Positions 1 to 9,292 of a DNA stretch of 64,000 bases are shown piece after piece. Location: positions 1-64,000 of the forward strand of contig JAEYUC010000030.1 of assembly GCA_023433705.1 (NCBI GenBank), read 5' to 3'. The notes under the pieces were generated by a model that saw nothing but the letters and a program-made list of their open reading frames with translations, had not been told where the DNA came from and did no database searches. Each line of letters opens with the position of its first letter. Positions within the stretch are counted from its first letter, which is position 1. The stretch is from Pseudomonadota bacterium (GTDB taxonomy: Bacteria; Pseudomonadota; Gammaproteobacteria; Steroidobacterales; Steroidobacteraceae). The translations under genes and the position numbers were made by a program.

Positions 1-495
1 GCGCTGGGTCACGCGGCCTCCGTGCTCGAGCCGGTGACACACGCGCCGATGCTGTTGCTGCAACGGGAGATCGAGCGGCTGCTGTCGCTGATCCCGGTGT
101 CGCACGACATGGCCGTGGAGCGGCGCGAATTCAATCGCCAGTCGGAAGCCGATTTCACGCACGCCGAGATCTTCAACCGCGCGCTGTCCGATGCGCCGGG
201 CCAGGAGCCGATCCCCGAGCAGCTCGCCGTGAAACTCACGCAGTTCGAGAGCCGCGGCGTGCTCGTGGCATTCGATCTCGAGCCGTTCAACGCCGAGGAC
301 TGGACCATCCTTCACTACGGCATGGGCCGCAAGCCAGCGCGTTACGACCTCATCGCGGATCAGCTACCCGCGGCGGAGTCCCGGGCCGCCATCGAAACCA
401 TGGCGCGCGACATCGAGAAGCTGGTGAAATCCATGCCCTCGCATCACGATTACCTCGCGAACCTGGTTCGCTACCTGAAACAGAAACCCTGGTGA
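1..495 (+). CDS. Tryptophan halogenase-like flavoprotein, C-terminal part (5' end cut by window)
   Basis: The reading frame is open from the first base, so the start lies outside the window. The visible 164 residues match the C-terminal third of the flavin-dependent halogenase family: a helix-rich segment with FNRQ and an ILHY-like stretch, then the closing pattern of a basic R-Y-D motif, a helical stretch and a final MPSHHDYL, equivalent to the MPTHE/Q-x-F-I endings of the two complete copies downstream. The FAD-binding N-terminus is not visible, so activity cannot be judged. The stop codon overlaps the GTG start of the next gene by 4 bases, so the run is probably one operon. This copy is more diverged than its two neighbours. 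Confidence 0.75.
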   Translation, partial: ALGHAASVLEPVTHAPMLLLQREIERLLSLIPVSHDMAVERREFNRQSEADFTHAEIFNRALSDAPGQEPIPEQLAVKLTQFESRGVLVAFDLEPFNAEDWTILHYGMGRKPARYDLIADQLPAAESRAAIETMARDIEKLVKSMPSHHDYLANLVRYLKQKPW

Positions 496-2003
496 GCTCG
501 CAGCCCTCCCTGAAGCGTATCGTCATCGCCGGCGGCGGTTCTGCGGGCTGGATGACGGCCGCCGCGCTGTCGAGCCTTCTCGATCCGAAGGACGTGTCGA
601 TCACGCTGGTGGAGTCCGACGAGATCGGCACGATCGGGGTGGGCGAAGCGACCATCCCCGACATCATCAACTTCAACCGCATGCTCGGCCTCGACGAGCG
701 CGAGTTCATGAAGGCCACGCACGCCACGTTCAAACTCGGCATCGAGTTCCGGGACTGGGGCCGCAAGGGCGACGTGTACATCCATCCCTTCAGCGTCCAC
801 GGCGTGGACATGAAGGGCATCGATTTCCACAACTACTGGCTGCGCGAGCGCGAAGGTGGCGGACCACACGCCATCCAGAACTACAGCCTGTGCGCGGTCA
901 CCGCGAGCCACAACAAGTTCACGCTGCCCGATCCGAATCCGCGCTCGCTGCTCACGCACATCCGTTACGCCTACCATTTCGACGCGACCTTGTATGCGCG
1001 TTACCTGCGCGGCTACGCGGAGGCGCGCGGCGTGCGTCGCGCCGAAGGAAAAATCCAGGACGTCACTCGGGCGCCGGAGAGCGGCCACATCTCGGCCTTG
1101 CGACTCGAATCCGGACAGACGATCGACGGCGATTTCTTCTTCGACTGCACGGGATTCCGCGCGCTGCTGCTCAACAAGGTGCTGGGCGTCGGTTACGTGG
1201 ACTGGAGCCGCTGGCTGCCCTGCAATTCCGCGCTCGCCGTGCCGTGCCGCCACGCCGGTCCGCTGACCCCGTACACGCGCGCGAGCGCGCGCCCATCGGG
1301 ATGGCAGTGGCGCATTCCGACCCAGAAACGCACGGGCAACGGGCACATCTACAGCCGCGAGTTCATGAGCGACGACGAAGCGACGTCCATGCTGCTCGCG
1401 AACCTCGACGGCGAGGCGCTCGCGTCGCCGCGGCAGATCCGTTTCACGGCGGGGCATCGCCAGACGTTCTGGTCGCACAACTGCATCGCCATCGGCCTGT
1501 CGGCAGGCTTCCTCGAGCCGCTCGAGTCGACGTCCATCTACCTGATCCAGGAAGGAATCAGTCGTTTCATCTCGCTGTTCCCCGATGCCTCGCTGCCGGA
1601 CGTGCTGCGCGACGAATACAACCGTCACATGCGCACGGAGTTCGAGCAGGTGCGCGACTTCATCGTCCTGCACTTCAAGGCCACCGAGCGCGACGACACG
1701 CCGTTCTGGAACTACTGCCGGAACATGGACATCCCGGACACGCTGCGTCACAAGATCGAGCTGTTCCGCGAGGCCTCGCGCGTGTTCCGCTACGAAGAGG
1801 AGCTGTTCTCGCGGCCGAGCTGGGTCGCGGTGTTCCTCGGTCAGAACATCGTGCCGAAGCGTTACGACCCGATCGTCGCCGCGCTGCCGCAGGCGGACGT
1901 TCACGAAAGCCTCGAATCGATGCGCCTGGCGATGATCCAGGCGGCGAACGCGATGCCGACACACGAGCAGTTCATCCAGCGCTACTGCCCCGCGGACCCC
2001 TGA
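492..2003 (+). CDS. Flavin-dependent tryptophan halogenase family protein
   Basis: Predicted to use reduced FAD, oxygen and halide to make hypohalous acid and halogenate an electron-rich aromatic substrate in the cytoplasm; the true substrate may not be tryptophan. The 503-residue length fits the family. Visible elements are the N-terminal dinucleotide fold GGGSAGWM (residues 14-21), the conserved lysine K81 in ATFKLGIEF (PrnA Lys79 equivalent), the WxWxIP signature with W271 and W273, and the EPLEST stretch containing E345-S346 (PrnA Glu346 region). The GTG start at 492 overlaps the preceding stop by 4 bases; the next halogenase begins 5 bases after this stop. A flavin reductase partner is not seen in the window. 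Confidence 0.9.
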   Translation: MSSQPSLKRIVIAGGGSAGWMTAAALSSLLDPKDVSITLVESDEIGTIGVGEATIPDIINFNRMLGLDEREFMKATHATFKLGIEFRDWGRKGDVYIHPFSVHGVDMKGIDFHNYWLREREGGGPHAIQNYSLCAVTASHNKFTLPDPNPRSLLTHIRYAYHFDATLYARYLRGYAEARGVRRAEGKIQDVTRAPESGHISALRLESGQTIDGDFFFDCTGFRALLLNKVLGVGYVDWSRWLPCNSALAVPCRHAGPLTPYTRASARPSGWQWRIPTQKRTGNGHIYSREFMSDDEATSMLLANLDGEALASPRQIRFTAGHRQTFWSHNCIAIGLSAGFLEPLESTSIYLIQEGISRFISLFPDASLPDVLRDEYNRHMRTEFEQVRDFIVLHFKATERDDTPFWNYCRNMDIPDTLRHKIELFREASRVFRYEEELFSRPSWVAVFLGQNIVPKRYDPIVAALPQADVHESLESMRLAMIQAANAMPTHEQFIQRYCPADP

Positions 2004-2007
2004 GCCC

Positions 2008-3519
2008 ATGACCGATCTCCGGATCCGCAAGATCGTCATCGTCGGCGGCGGCACGGCCGGGTGGATGGCGGCGGCCGCTTTCGCGCGCCTGCTCAAGTCA
2101 CCCGAGATCCGGATTCAATTGATCGAGTCCGAGGCGATCGGCATCGTCGGCGTGGGCGAGGCGACGATCCCGCAGATCCAGCATTTCAACCGCCTGCTCG
2201 AGCTCGACGAAAACGAGTTCGTGCGCAGGACCAACGGGACGTACAAGCTCGGCATCGAGTTCGTGAACTGGGGACGGGTGGGGGAGCGTTACATCCATCC
2301 GTTCGGCCCGTACGGCATGGTGATGGAAGGACTCCATTTCCATCACTTCTGGCTGCGTTACGCGCGGACCGGCAAGGCGCCGCCGGTCGATGCGTACAAC
2401 CTGCAGATCCTCGCCGCCCGCGCGGGGAAGTTTCAGCGGCCGGAGACCAGACTGGCGGGTTCGCCGCTGCAGACGCTCGCCTACGCATTCCATTTCGACG
2501 CGTCGTCGTACGCGAAGTACCTGCGCGGTTACGCGGAGGGGCGCGGCGTGCAACGCGTCGAGGGAAAAATCACTTCCGTGCGGCAGCATCCGGAGACGGG
2601 CTTCGTGGAGTCCGTGACGCTCGAGAACGGCACGGTCGTCGAAGGCGACCTGTTCATCGACTGTTCAGGATTCCGCGGACTGCTCATCGAACAGACCTTG
2701 AAGACCGGCTACGACGACTGGAGCGCCTGGCTGCCCTGCGATCGCGCGATCGCGCGCGCCTGCACGCGGGTCGAGGAACCGGTTCCGTACACGCGCGCCA
2801 CCGCTAAAGCCGCGGGCTGGCAGTGGCGCATCCCGCTGCAGTCGCGCACCGGCAATGGTCACGTGTACTGCAGCCAGTTCATCGGTGACGATGAAGCACT
2901 CGCGAGCCTGAACGCGGACCTCGACGGCGAGCCGACCACCGAGCCCAATCACCTGCGATTCCGCGCGGGCATCCGCAGGAAGACCTGGAACAAGAACGTC
3001 GTCGCGCTCGGGCTCGCGTCCGGTTTCATGGAGCCGCTCGAATCGACGTCGATCCACCTGATCCAGACGGCGGTCGCGCGTCTCCTCACCAATTTTCCCG
3101 ACAAGACGTTCAACCAGCCGGACGTCGATTACTACAACCGGCGCACGCGGCTCGAATACGAGCAGATCCGCGACTTCATCGTGCTGCACTACCACGCGAC
3201 GGCGCGCGACGACTCGCCGTTCTGGAACTACTGCCGCAACATGCCGATCCCTGAGACGCTCGTGGAGCGCCTCGCGATCTACCGCGAGAACGCGCGGTTG
3301 TATCGGCACGACAACGAGCTGTTCAGCGAGACGAGCTGGTTCGCCGTCATGCACGGTCAGAACATCGCCCCGGCCCGTTATCATCCGGTCGCGGACGTGT
3401 TGCCCGCGGCGGAGCTCGAAGAACGCATGACGAAGATGGCCGACGTGATGCAGAAATGCCTGAGCGTGATGCCCACGCACCAGGCATTCATCGACAAGTA
3501 CTGCAAGGCCGGGACATGA
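2008..3519 (+). CDS. Flavin-dependent tryptophan halogenase family protein
   Basis: Second complete halogenase paralogue in the run, 503 residues, same length as its upstream neighbour but clearly diverged, so a functional division is likelier than recent duplication. It keeps the FAD fold GGGTAGWM near residue 13, the catalytic lysine K80 in GTYKLGIEF, the GWQWRIP signature and an EPLESTSIHLIQ stretch. The ATG start is 5 bases after the preceding stop, and its TGA overlaps the ATG of the cupin-like gene (ATGA), implying translational coupling. Family knowledge: halogenases encoded beside TonB-dependent receptors in Xanthomonas and Caulobacter relatives tend to act on free indole-like compounds rather than on tryptophan; the same may hold here. 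Confidence 0.9.
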   Translation: MTDLRIRKIVIVGGGTAGWMAAAAFARLLKSPEIRIQLIESEAIGIVGVGEATIPQIQHFNRLLELDENEFVRRTNGTYKLGIEFVNWGRVGERYIHPFGPYGMVMEGLHFHHFWLRYARTGKAPPVDAYNLQILAARAGKFQRPETRLAGSPLQTLAYAFHFDASSYAKYLRGYAEGRGVQRVEGKITSVRQHPETGFVESVTLENGTVVEGDLFIDCSGFRGLLIEQTLKTGYDDWSAWLPCDRAIARACTRVEEPVPYTRATAKAAGWQWRIPLQSRTGNGHVYCSQFIGDDEALASLNADLDGEPTTEPNHLRFRAGIRRKTWNKNVVALGLASGFMEPLESTSIHLIQTAVARLLTNFPDKTFNQPDVDYYNRRTRLEYEQIRDFIVLHYHATARDDSPFWNYCRNMPIPETLVERLAIYRENARLYRHDNELFSETSWFAVMHGQNIAPARYHPVADVLPAAELEERMTKMADVMQKCLSVMPTHQAFIDKYCKAGT

Positions 3520-4523
3520 AGGAAGTCGCCGAATGGCGCGACGTGAGCGCGGAGCAGTTCCGGCAGGAGATCCTGCCCGCCGGACAGCCCGCGTTGCTGC
3601 GCGGCCTGGCGGGCGAGTGGCCGGCGGTGCGCGCCGGGCGCACGTCGCCCGCGGCGATGGCGGACTATCTGCGCGGGTTCGCCACCGGCGCGAACGTGAA
3701 TCTCATGACGGGCGATCCGTCGATCGGCGGGCGATTCTTCTACAACGCCGATCTCACGGGCGTGAACTACCAGACCAGCGCCGCGCCGTTCGGCGGTGTG
3801 CTCGCGCGGCTCGTCGAACTGCTCGACGCGTCCGCGCCGCCGGCGCTGTATGCGGGCGCCGTTTCCATCGCCGAGCAATTACCGGGATTCACGCGCGAGA
3901 ATTCCATCCCGCTGGTCGACGCGAAGGTCGAGCCGAAGATCTGGCTCGGCAACCGTGTCACCGTGCAGACGCACTTCGACATGTCGTACAACGTGGCCTG
4001 CGTCGTGGCCGGCCGCCGCAAGTTCACGCTGTTCCCGGCCGAGCAGCTCGAGAACATGTACGTGGGACCGCTCGAGTTCACGCTCGCCGGACCGCCCATC
4101 AGCATGGTGAGACTCGAGTCGCCGGATCTGGACAAGTATCCGCGCTTCGCGCAAGCGCTGGCCGCGGCTCAGTACGCCGAACTCGAGCCGGGCGACGCGC
4201 TGTTCATCCCGTACATGTGGTGGCACCACGTCGAGTCGCGCGAAAACTTCAACGTGCTCGTGAACTACTGGTGGGACGACACGCCCGCGTGGCAGGGCTC
4301 ACCGTTCTGGGTTCTGATGCACGCGATTCTCTCGCTGCGCAACATGTCGCCCGAGCGGCGCGAGATCTGGCGGCGCGCGTTCGAACACTTCGTGTTCTCG
4401 GGTGGCGAGGAAGCGCTCGCGCACCTGAGCGAGCGTCAGCGGGGCGTGCAGGGCACGCCCGACCCGCAGAAGGCGCAGCTGATCCGAAACTACGTCGCGC
4501 AGATGCTGATCAGGGGTCCCTGA
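3516..4523 (+). CDS. Cupin-like (JmjC/cupin_8) domain protein
   Basis: A 335-residue cytoplasmic protein of the cupin_8/JmjC-like superfamily, members of which are often Fe(II)/2-oxoglutarate hydroxylases. A metal site is visible as H153-x-D155 in QTHFD and a distal histidine in the WWHHVES motif (H237/H238). I chose the ATG at 3516, in a 4-base ATGA overlap with the upstream halogenase; a longer frame starting at 3456 would lie deep inside that gene. Co-occurrence of cupin-like proteins with halogenases and TonB receptors is a recurring arrangement, suggesting it modifies the same substrate as the halogenases. The substrate is unknown. It is convergent with the hydrolase gene that follows immediately. 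Confidence 0.85.
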   Translation: MKEVAEWRDVSAEQFRQEILPAGQPALLRGLAGEWPAVRAGRTSPAAMADYLRGFATGANVNLMTGDPSIGGRFFYNADLTGVNYQTSAAPFGGVLARLVELLDASAPPALYAGAVSIAEQLPGFTRENSIPLVDAKVEPKIWLGNRVTVQTHFDMSYNVACVVAGRRKFTLFPAEQLENMYVGPLEFTLAGPPISMVRLESPDLDKYPRFAQALAAAQYAELEPGDALFIPYMWWHHVESRENFNVLVNYWWDDTPAWQGSPFWVLMHAILSLRNMSPERREIWRRAFEHFVFSGGEEALAHLSERQRGVQGTPDPQKAQLIRNYVAQMLIRGP

Positions 4524-5477
4524 CTAGCTACTGGCCGACTGCTCGTCGAGCTTGGCGACGACCTGCCAGGCCGGATCGCCGCACAACCCGCACTCCTTGC
4601 CCGTGAATTTCTTCGCGGCTTCCTGGTCGCCGCGCAGGTGCCATTCGAGCCAGGCGACGACCGCCGCGGCGGCCTTGCCGCCGTTCGGCTGCCAGTACGT
4701 GCCGCCGTGGCCCACGCCCACGAGATTGCCGAGGAACGCGGGCACGTGCGAGATCCGTTTGAAGTCGTCCATGCCGTTCGTGTACGCGATGTCGGTCTCG
4801 CCGCCCAGGATGTAGAAGGTCGGCGTGTGGATCTTGTCGAGCAGCGACTTCGACACGTCGATACCGGAGATGCCCTGCGTCGTGTCGTTGAAGATGCCGC
4901 TGTTCATGACGATGAGCGTCTTCACGCGCGGATCGGACGCGATCTGCAGCGCCTGCAGTCCGCCGCAGCTGAAGCCGGAGATGGCGATGGCGGACTCGTC
5001 TATTTTCCCGTGATAGGGGCTCGACGCATCACGGTTCTGAGCGATCGCCCAGTCGAGCGCCGCGAGCAGGTCGGCCGAGCTGGTGGGCGGCTTCGGCAGC
5101 TTTGGGGGATTTCCCTGTTCGCTGCGCGGCGGGCGCGGCGGATCGGGCGGCACGGTCGCGCCGGGACCGGTGCGGATGCGTCCCGGTGCGATCGCCAGAT
5201 ATCCGTGCGAGGCGATTTCCAGCAAGTGCAGCCGCGCGCTCGCGCCGTCGTTCGAGCATGCGCCGTTGCCGAACACGTATACGCCGAGTTTCTTCGAGCC
5301 GAGCGCGCCGAGATCCGCCGGCCGATAAACGGTGTGCTCCGGAAGTGAGGGAATCTCTTCCTTCAGTGCCGGGTATTTGCCGGTCCCCGGCGTATCCGGA
5401 ACGTCGGGCGGCGACTGGGCGTTGGCGGCGGCGGTCATTGCGAGCAGCGTGAGTGCGGGCAGCAGCTTCTTGTTCAT
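4524..5477 (-). CDS. Secreted alpha/beta hydrolase
   Basis: A 317-residue exported protein with a cleavable signal peptide (MNKKLLPALTLLAMTAAANA). The alpha/beta-hydrolase nucleophile elbow is GFSCGG with Ser170; a GHGG near the C-terminus is a candidate for the catalytic histidine region. A proline-rich segment around residues 105-132 may be a flexible insert. The closest family feel is chlorophyllase/PAF-acetylhydrolase-like esterases, but the substrate is not evident. An earlier in-frame start adds MVRTFPG before the signal peptide; the ATG at 5477 gives the proper signal. It reads away from the TonB receptor, sharing a 140-base divergent region with an inverted repeat, and abuts the cupin-like gene tail to tail. 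Confidence 0.8.
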   Translation of the reverse strand: MNKKLLPALTLLAMTAAANAQSPPDVPDTPGTGKYPALKEEIPSLPEHTVYRPADLGALGSKKLGVYVFGNGACSNDGASARLHLLEIASHGYLAIAPGRIRTGPGATVPPDPPRPPRSEQGNPPKLPKPPTSSADLLAALDWAIAQNRDASSPYHGKIDESAIAISGFSCGGLQALQIASDPRVKTLIVMNSGIFNDTTQGISGIDVSKSLLDKIHTPTFYILGGETDIAYTNGMDDFKRISHVPAFLGNLVGVGHGGTYWQPNGGKAAAAVVAWLEWHLRGDQEAAKKFTGKECGLCGDPAWQVVAKLDEQSASS

Positions 5478-5520
5478 GCCCGGGAATGTACGCACCACTT
5501 ACAATCATTTCCACGCATCG

Positions 5521-5541
5521 GTCTGGCTTATGGCGCCAGAC
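5521..5541. promoter_or_regulatory. Inverted repeat in divergent hydrolase/TonB receptor region
   Basis: Perfect 7-base arms GTCTGGC and GCCAGAC separated by 7 bases. It sits between two divergent genes, which favours an operator over a terminator. No regulator gene is adjacent, so the binding protein is unknown. Confidence 0.4.
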
Positions 5542-5617
5542 AATTTTGGTGTTCCCCCGCGCACGCGGCCACTCACTAGACTTCGTTCAACTCCTGGGGG
5601 GTCTGAAGGAGTCGTAC

Positions 5618-7804
5618 ATGAGTGATTGCTCTCGCTGGAATCTTCCCGCCCGCATCGCATTCGTCGCCGCTGGCGGGATCGCGTCGGGTCCCTTGATGGC
5701 CGCTGATCCGACCGCGGTCGCCGAACTCGAAGAGGTCGTGGTCACCGCCGAACGGCGCGAGATCAACCTGCAGGACGTGCCCGCGTCCGCGACCGTGCTC
5801 ACCGCGGAAGCGCTCGCGTCCAAGGGCGTCGCCAGCGTGCTCGACATCCAGAACGTCGCGCCGAGCGTCGCGATCAACACGTATAACCGCTCGACGTTCG
5901 TCAACATCCGCGGCGTCGGCATCGGCCAGTCCGCGCCCACGTCGAACCCCGGTGTCGCGTACTACATCGACGGCATGTTCATCCCGCACGAGCAGTTCAT
6001 CGCGCAGACGTTTTTCGACATCGAGTCGATCGAAGTGCTGCGCGGCCCGCAGGGCACGTTGACCGGCCAGAACTCCACCGGCGGCGCCATCTACGTGCGC
6101 ACGCCGGCGCCGCAGTTCGGCGAGTTTTCGGGATATTTCGACCAGACCATCGCGAGCGACGACTGGTATCGCACGGTCGCGGCCGTCAACATTCCCGCGG
6201 GCGACAAGTTCGCGATGCGGGTCTCGGGGGTGTACGACGATCGCGGCGGCTTCACCGACAACATCGGTCCGAGCCCGAGCAGGCCCGGCAGCGGCCGCGA
6301 TCTCGCCGGCCGCGTGGCGTTCCGTTATGCGCCGACCGATTCGATGACCTTCGATCTGCGTTACGAGCACTTCGATCGCGACACCGATTACAACGCGATC
6401 AAGAACCGCGGCGATCTCGTGACCTCCGATCCGTTCACGATCGAAGAGGACGCGATTTCGTACCTCAACCAGAAAGGCGACCGCGTCTCGCTCGAGGCGA
6501 ACTTCGACCTCTCGTCCACGTTGGGATTGCGCTTCCAGACGAGTTGGTTCGACGCCGAGACGATCGACCAGGCCGATGGCGATCGCACCGCGACCTCGCC
6601 GGCGGTACCGGGGAACCTCCCGACCAACGGCGCGAACACCGCGCTGTATCCCGGCCGTGTGAGCTGGACCTCACAGGAACTCCAGACCTGGGTCAGCGAG
6701 ATCAATCTCCTGTCGCGCGGCGACGGAGCGGTGCAGTGGGTCGTGGGCGCGTTCTATCTCGAAGAGGAAAGCCCGGTGTCGGTGCTGCGTGACAACCGCA
6801 ACACCGTGGATTTCGCGCAGTCGAATTCCAGCATCATCACCGAGCTCGAAAACACTTCGAAGTCGGTGTTCGCGCAGGTGGACTATCGCTTCGCGACGTC
6901 CTGGGCGCTCGATCTCGGCGTGCGTTACTCGGAGGACGAGCAGACGTACACGCGAATCCTGATCCCGGGCCCGCCGCCGCCGGGATGTTTCCCGTGCACG
7001 ACCGAGCTCGAGTCCGACGAAGTCACCGGCCGGCTCGGCCTGAAGTACTTCGCAAGCGACGACGTGATGGTGTACGCCACCGCGTCGAAGGGCTACAAGG
7101 CGGGCGGCATCAACCTCGATCCGCGCCTGCCGGACTACCAGCCCGAAACCAACGAGATGGGCGAGCTCGGCATCAAGTCGACGGTCGCGAATGGACGGCT
7201 GCGCATCAACGGATCCCTGTTCTATTCGGAGTACGACGGCATCCAGCTCTCGTCGCTCACCGCGGTCGGAACGCCGCCGGCGTTGCTGCCCAACACGCTG
7301 AACGCGGCGCCGGCCGAGATCTACGGCGTGGAGCTCGAAATGCTCGGGCGCTTCGCAGGCTTCGAGTTCAACCTCGGCGCGAGTGTGCTGGACAGCGAGT
7401 TCACCGAGGACGCGATGCTGACGGACTCGCAGACCAACACGAACCGCCTCGTGCCCGCCGGGTCGCCGGTGCCGTTCGCGCCGGAGTTCACGCTCAACGC
7501 CGGCCTGCAATACGACTTCCTCGTCGGCTCCTGGAGCATCACGCCGCGAGTCCAGGTCTCGTACATGGACGAGCAGCTGTCCACGCCGTTCCGCTACGAC
7601 GCCACGGTGGTGCCGTCGCGCACGGTCGCGGACTTCAGGGTCACCATGAGGCCCTCGGACGCGGTGCGCATCGAGGCCTTCGCGAACAACGTCCTCGACG
7701 AGACGTACATCGCCGCGCAGGTGCAGAACGCGAGCTCGGCGAACGGTGGCATCCTCTACGGCGCGCCGCGCCAGTTCGGCGTGCGCGCGAAGTTCGACTT
7801 CTGA
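5618..7804 (+). CDS. TonB-dependent outer-membrane receptor
   Basis: A 728-residue outer-membrane receptor. The ATG at 5618 is preceded by AAGGAG about 8 bases upstream, and gives a hydrophobic export signal ending near LMAAD; a longer frame lacks these. After it come a TonB box-like LEEVVVTAERR, a plug domain with NIRGVG, YYIDGMF and the IEVLRGPQGTLTGQNSTGG signature, then a barrel of repeating aromatic strands ending in the C-terminal phenylalanine expected for outer-membrane barrels. The 'LxGPQGTLxGxNxxGG' style is typical of receptors for plant- or steroid-like organic molecules as well as siderophores. It is followed 9 bases later by a di-heme cytochrome and preceded by the halogenase run; ligand unknown. 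Confidence 0.92.
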   Translation: MSDCSRWNLPARIAFVAAGGIASGPLMAADPTAVAELEEVVVTAERREINLQDVPASATVLTAEALASKGVASVLDIQNVAPSVAINTYNRSTFVNIRGVGIGQSAPTSNPGVAYYIDGMFIPHEQFIAQTFFDIESIEVLRGPQGTLTGQNSTGGAIYVRTPAPQFGEFSGYFDQTIASDDWYRTVAAVNIPAGDKFAMRVSGVYDDRGGFTDNIGPSPSRPGSGRDLAGRVAFRYAPTDSMTFDLRYEHFDRDTDYNAIKNRGDLVTSDPFTIEEDAISYLNQKGDRVSLEANFDLSSTLGLRFQTSWFDAETIDQADGDRTATSPAVPGNLPTNGANTALYPGRVSWTSQELQTWVSEINLLSRGDGAVQWVVGAFYLEEESPVSVLRDNRNTVDFAQSNSSIITELENTSKSVFAQVDYRFATSWALDLGVRYSEDEQTYTRILIPGPPPPGCFPCTTELESDEVTGRLGLKYFASDDVMVYATASKGYKAGGINLDPRLPDYQPETNEMGELGIKSTVANGRLRINGSLFYSEYDGIQLSSLTAVGTPPALLPNTLNAAPAEIYGVELEMLGRFAGFEFNLGASVLDSEFTEDAMLTDSQTNTNRLVPAGSPVPFAPEFTLNAGLQYDFLVGSWSITPRVQVSYMDEQLSTPFRYDATVVPSRTVADFRVTMRPSDAVRIEAFANNVLDETYIAAQVQNASSANGGILYGAPRQFGVRAKFDF

Positions 7805-7813
7805 GGGTGAGTA

Positions 7814-9292
7814 TTGCGTAGGGATTCGGTTCTCCTCCTGGGACTGCTGGCGGCATCGTTCACGTGTGCCGCCCAGTCCCCAGGGCCATCGTCGACGAGC
7901 TGGTGGACACCGGGTAGTGGCAGGCCGCTCGAAGCGCTGGCGACGTATGGCAATTCGCACGGCAGCGTCGGTGTCCTGAACGCCGGCGGGCCCGTCGTCA
8001 CCGCGGGCCATCCGTTCTTCGAACCCATCGGCGGCAATGGCCGCGCGTGCGTGACCTGCCATCAGCCCGCGAACGCGATGTCGTTGTCGGTCGACATGAT
8101 CCGGAAGCGGTGGAAGGACACCCAGGGCAAGGATCCGCTGTTCGCGCCGGTCGACGGCATGGATTGCCCGAACCTGCCGCCGGACGATCCGCGCTCGCAT
8201 TCGCTGCTGCTCGAGCGCGGCTTGTTCCGCATCTTCCTGCCTTGGCCGCCGAAGAGAGCGGATGGCTCGAGCATCGATCCGGAGTTCACGCTCGAAGTCG
8301 TGCGCGATCCGACCGGCTGCAACACGCATCCGGAGTACGGACTGCGCAGCGCGCATCCGACCGTGTCCGTCTACCGACGGCCGCGCCCGGTGGCGAATCA
8401 ACGTTACGTGACGCACCAGGGCTTCGGCGTGTTCGCGTTCATCGGCAAGAACGGGCTGCCCGCGACGCGTGATCCCGAGACCGGCCTGCCGAGCGCGATG
8501 AACCTCATGGCCGACGCGCGCCATCCGACGCTCGCGACGCAGGCCGTGGATGCCGCCGCGACGCACCTGCAACTCGGCGGTCTCGACGGCGAGCGGCTGA
8601 AGCGCATCGTGGATTTCGAGAAGCAGGTGTACGCCGCGCAGGAGTCGGGAGACGCGCCCGGACTCGGCGTGCGCAACGTCGCCGCCGGGCGCGAGGGACT
8701 GCTCGGCAACAACATCACGAACTTCGTCGTGCCGCTGGGCGATATGCCCAGGGACGGCGACGGGAAGCTCGCATCGATCGCGCGGGGACACGACGTGTTC
8801 ATGTTCCGCACGTTCTGGATCCGCGACGCGATGCATCTCAACACGGTGGGTCTCGGCAATCCGACGAAGCGAACCTGCGCGACCTGCCACGGCATGCACA
8901 TGATGGGCATGGACATCGCGAACGGCTGGATGGACATCGGCACCACGAACCTGCCGTGGGCGCGCGAGGAGCCGCTGAATCCGTGGAATACACGCAAGCC
9001 GTCGCTGCCGCTGTTCAAGGTCACCTGCAAGCCGGACGTCGCGCCGCATCCGTTCCTCGGGCGTGTGATCTACACGCAGGACCCGGGACGCGCGCTGATC
9101 TCCGGCAAGTGCAATGACGTCGGGACCATCGTGATGCAGCAGTTCCGCGGTCTTGCGGCGCGCGCGCCGTATTTCTCGAACGGTTCGGCCGCGACGCTCG
9201 AGGAGATGGTCGACTTCTACGACCGGCGCTTCAACATCGGCTTCACGGACCAGGAGCGGGAAGATCTCGTGAACTTCCTGGCCGCATTGTGA
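7814..9292 (+). CDS. Di-heme cytochrome c (cytochrome c peroxidase/MauG-like)
   Basis: A 492-residue periplasmic protein with signal peptide and two covalent heme-binding motifs: CVTCH at 79-83 and CATCH at 355-359. The C-terminal RGLAARAPYFSNGS-A-TLEEMVDFYDRRF pattern is characteristic of the bacterial di-heme peroxidase/MauG superfamily. The start is TTG at 7814, preceded by GAGGGTGAG; no ATG or GTG fits better. It could reduce peroxide or oxidise a small organic or protein target. Location directly after a TonB receptor and with a 4-base overlap to an OmpA-like protein suggests a periplasmic oxidative step on the imported compound, which is inference. Confidence 0.85.
   Translation: MRRDSVLLLGLLAASFTCAAQSPGPSSTSWWTPGSGRPLEALATYGNSHGSVGVLNAGGPVVTAGHPFFEPIGGNGRACVTCHQPANAMSLSVDMIRKRWKDTQGKDPLFAPVDGMDCPNLPPDDPRSHSLLLERGLFRIFLPWPPKRADGSSIDPEFTLEVVRDPTGCNTHPEYGLRSAHPTVSVYRRPRPVANQRYVTHQGFGVFAFIGKNGLPATRDPETGLPSAMNLMADARHPTLATQAVDAAATHLQLGGLDGERLKRIVDFEKQVYAAQESGDAPGLGVRNVAAGREGLLGNNITNFVVPLGDMPRDGDGKLASIARGHDVFMFRTFWIRDAMHLNTVGLGNPTKRTCATCHGMHMMGMDIANGWMDIGTTNLPWAREEPLNPWNTRKPSLPLFKVTCKPDVAPHPFLGRVIYTQDPGRALISGKCNDVGTIVMQQFRGLAARAPYFSNGSAATLEEMVDFYDRRFNIGFTDQEREDLVNFLAAL

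Noticed and set aside
471..2096. Long antisense frame (541 residues) opposite the first complete halogenase
   Set aside because: It is a high-GC mirror frame with arginine-rich, motif-free translation, fully covered by a well-supported halogenase gene.
6671..9049. 792-residue antisense frame under the first TonB receptor and cytochrome
   Set aside because: It crosses two convincing genes, has no family motif and shows biased Arg/Ala/His content typical of shadow frames.
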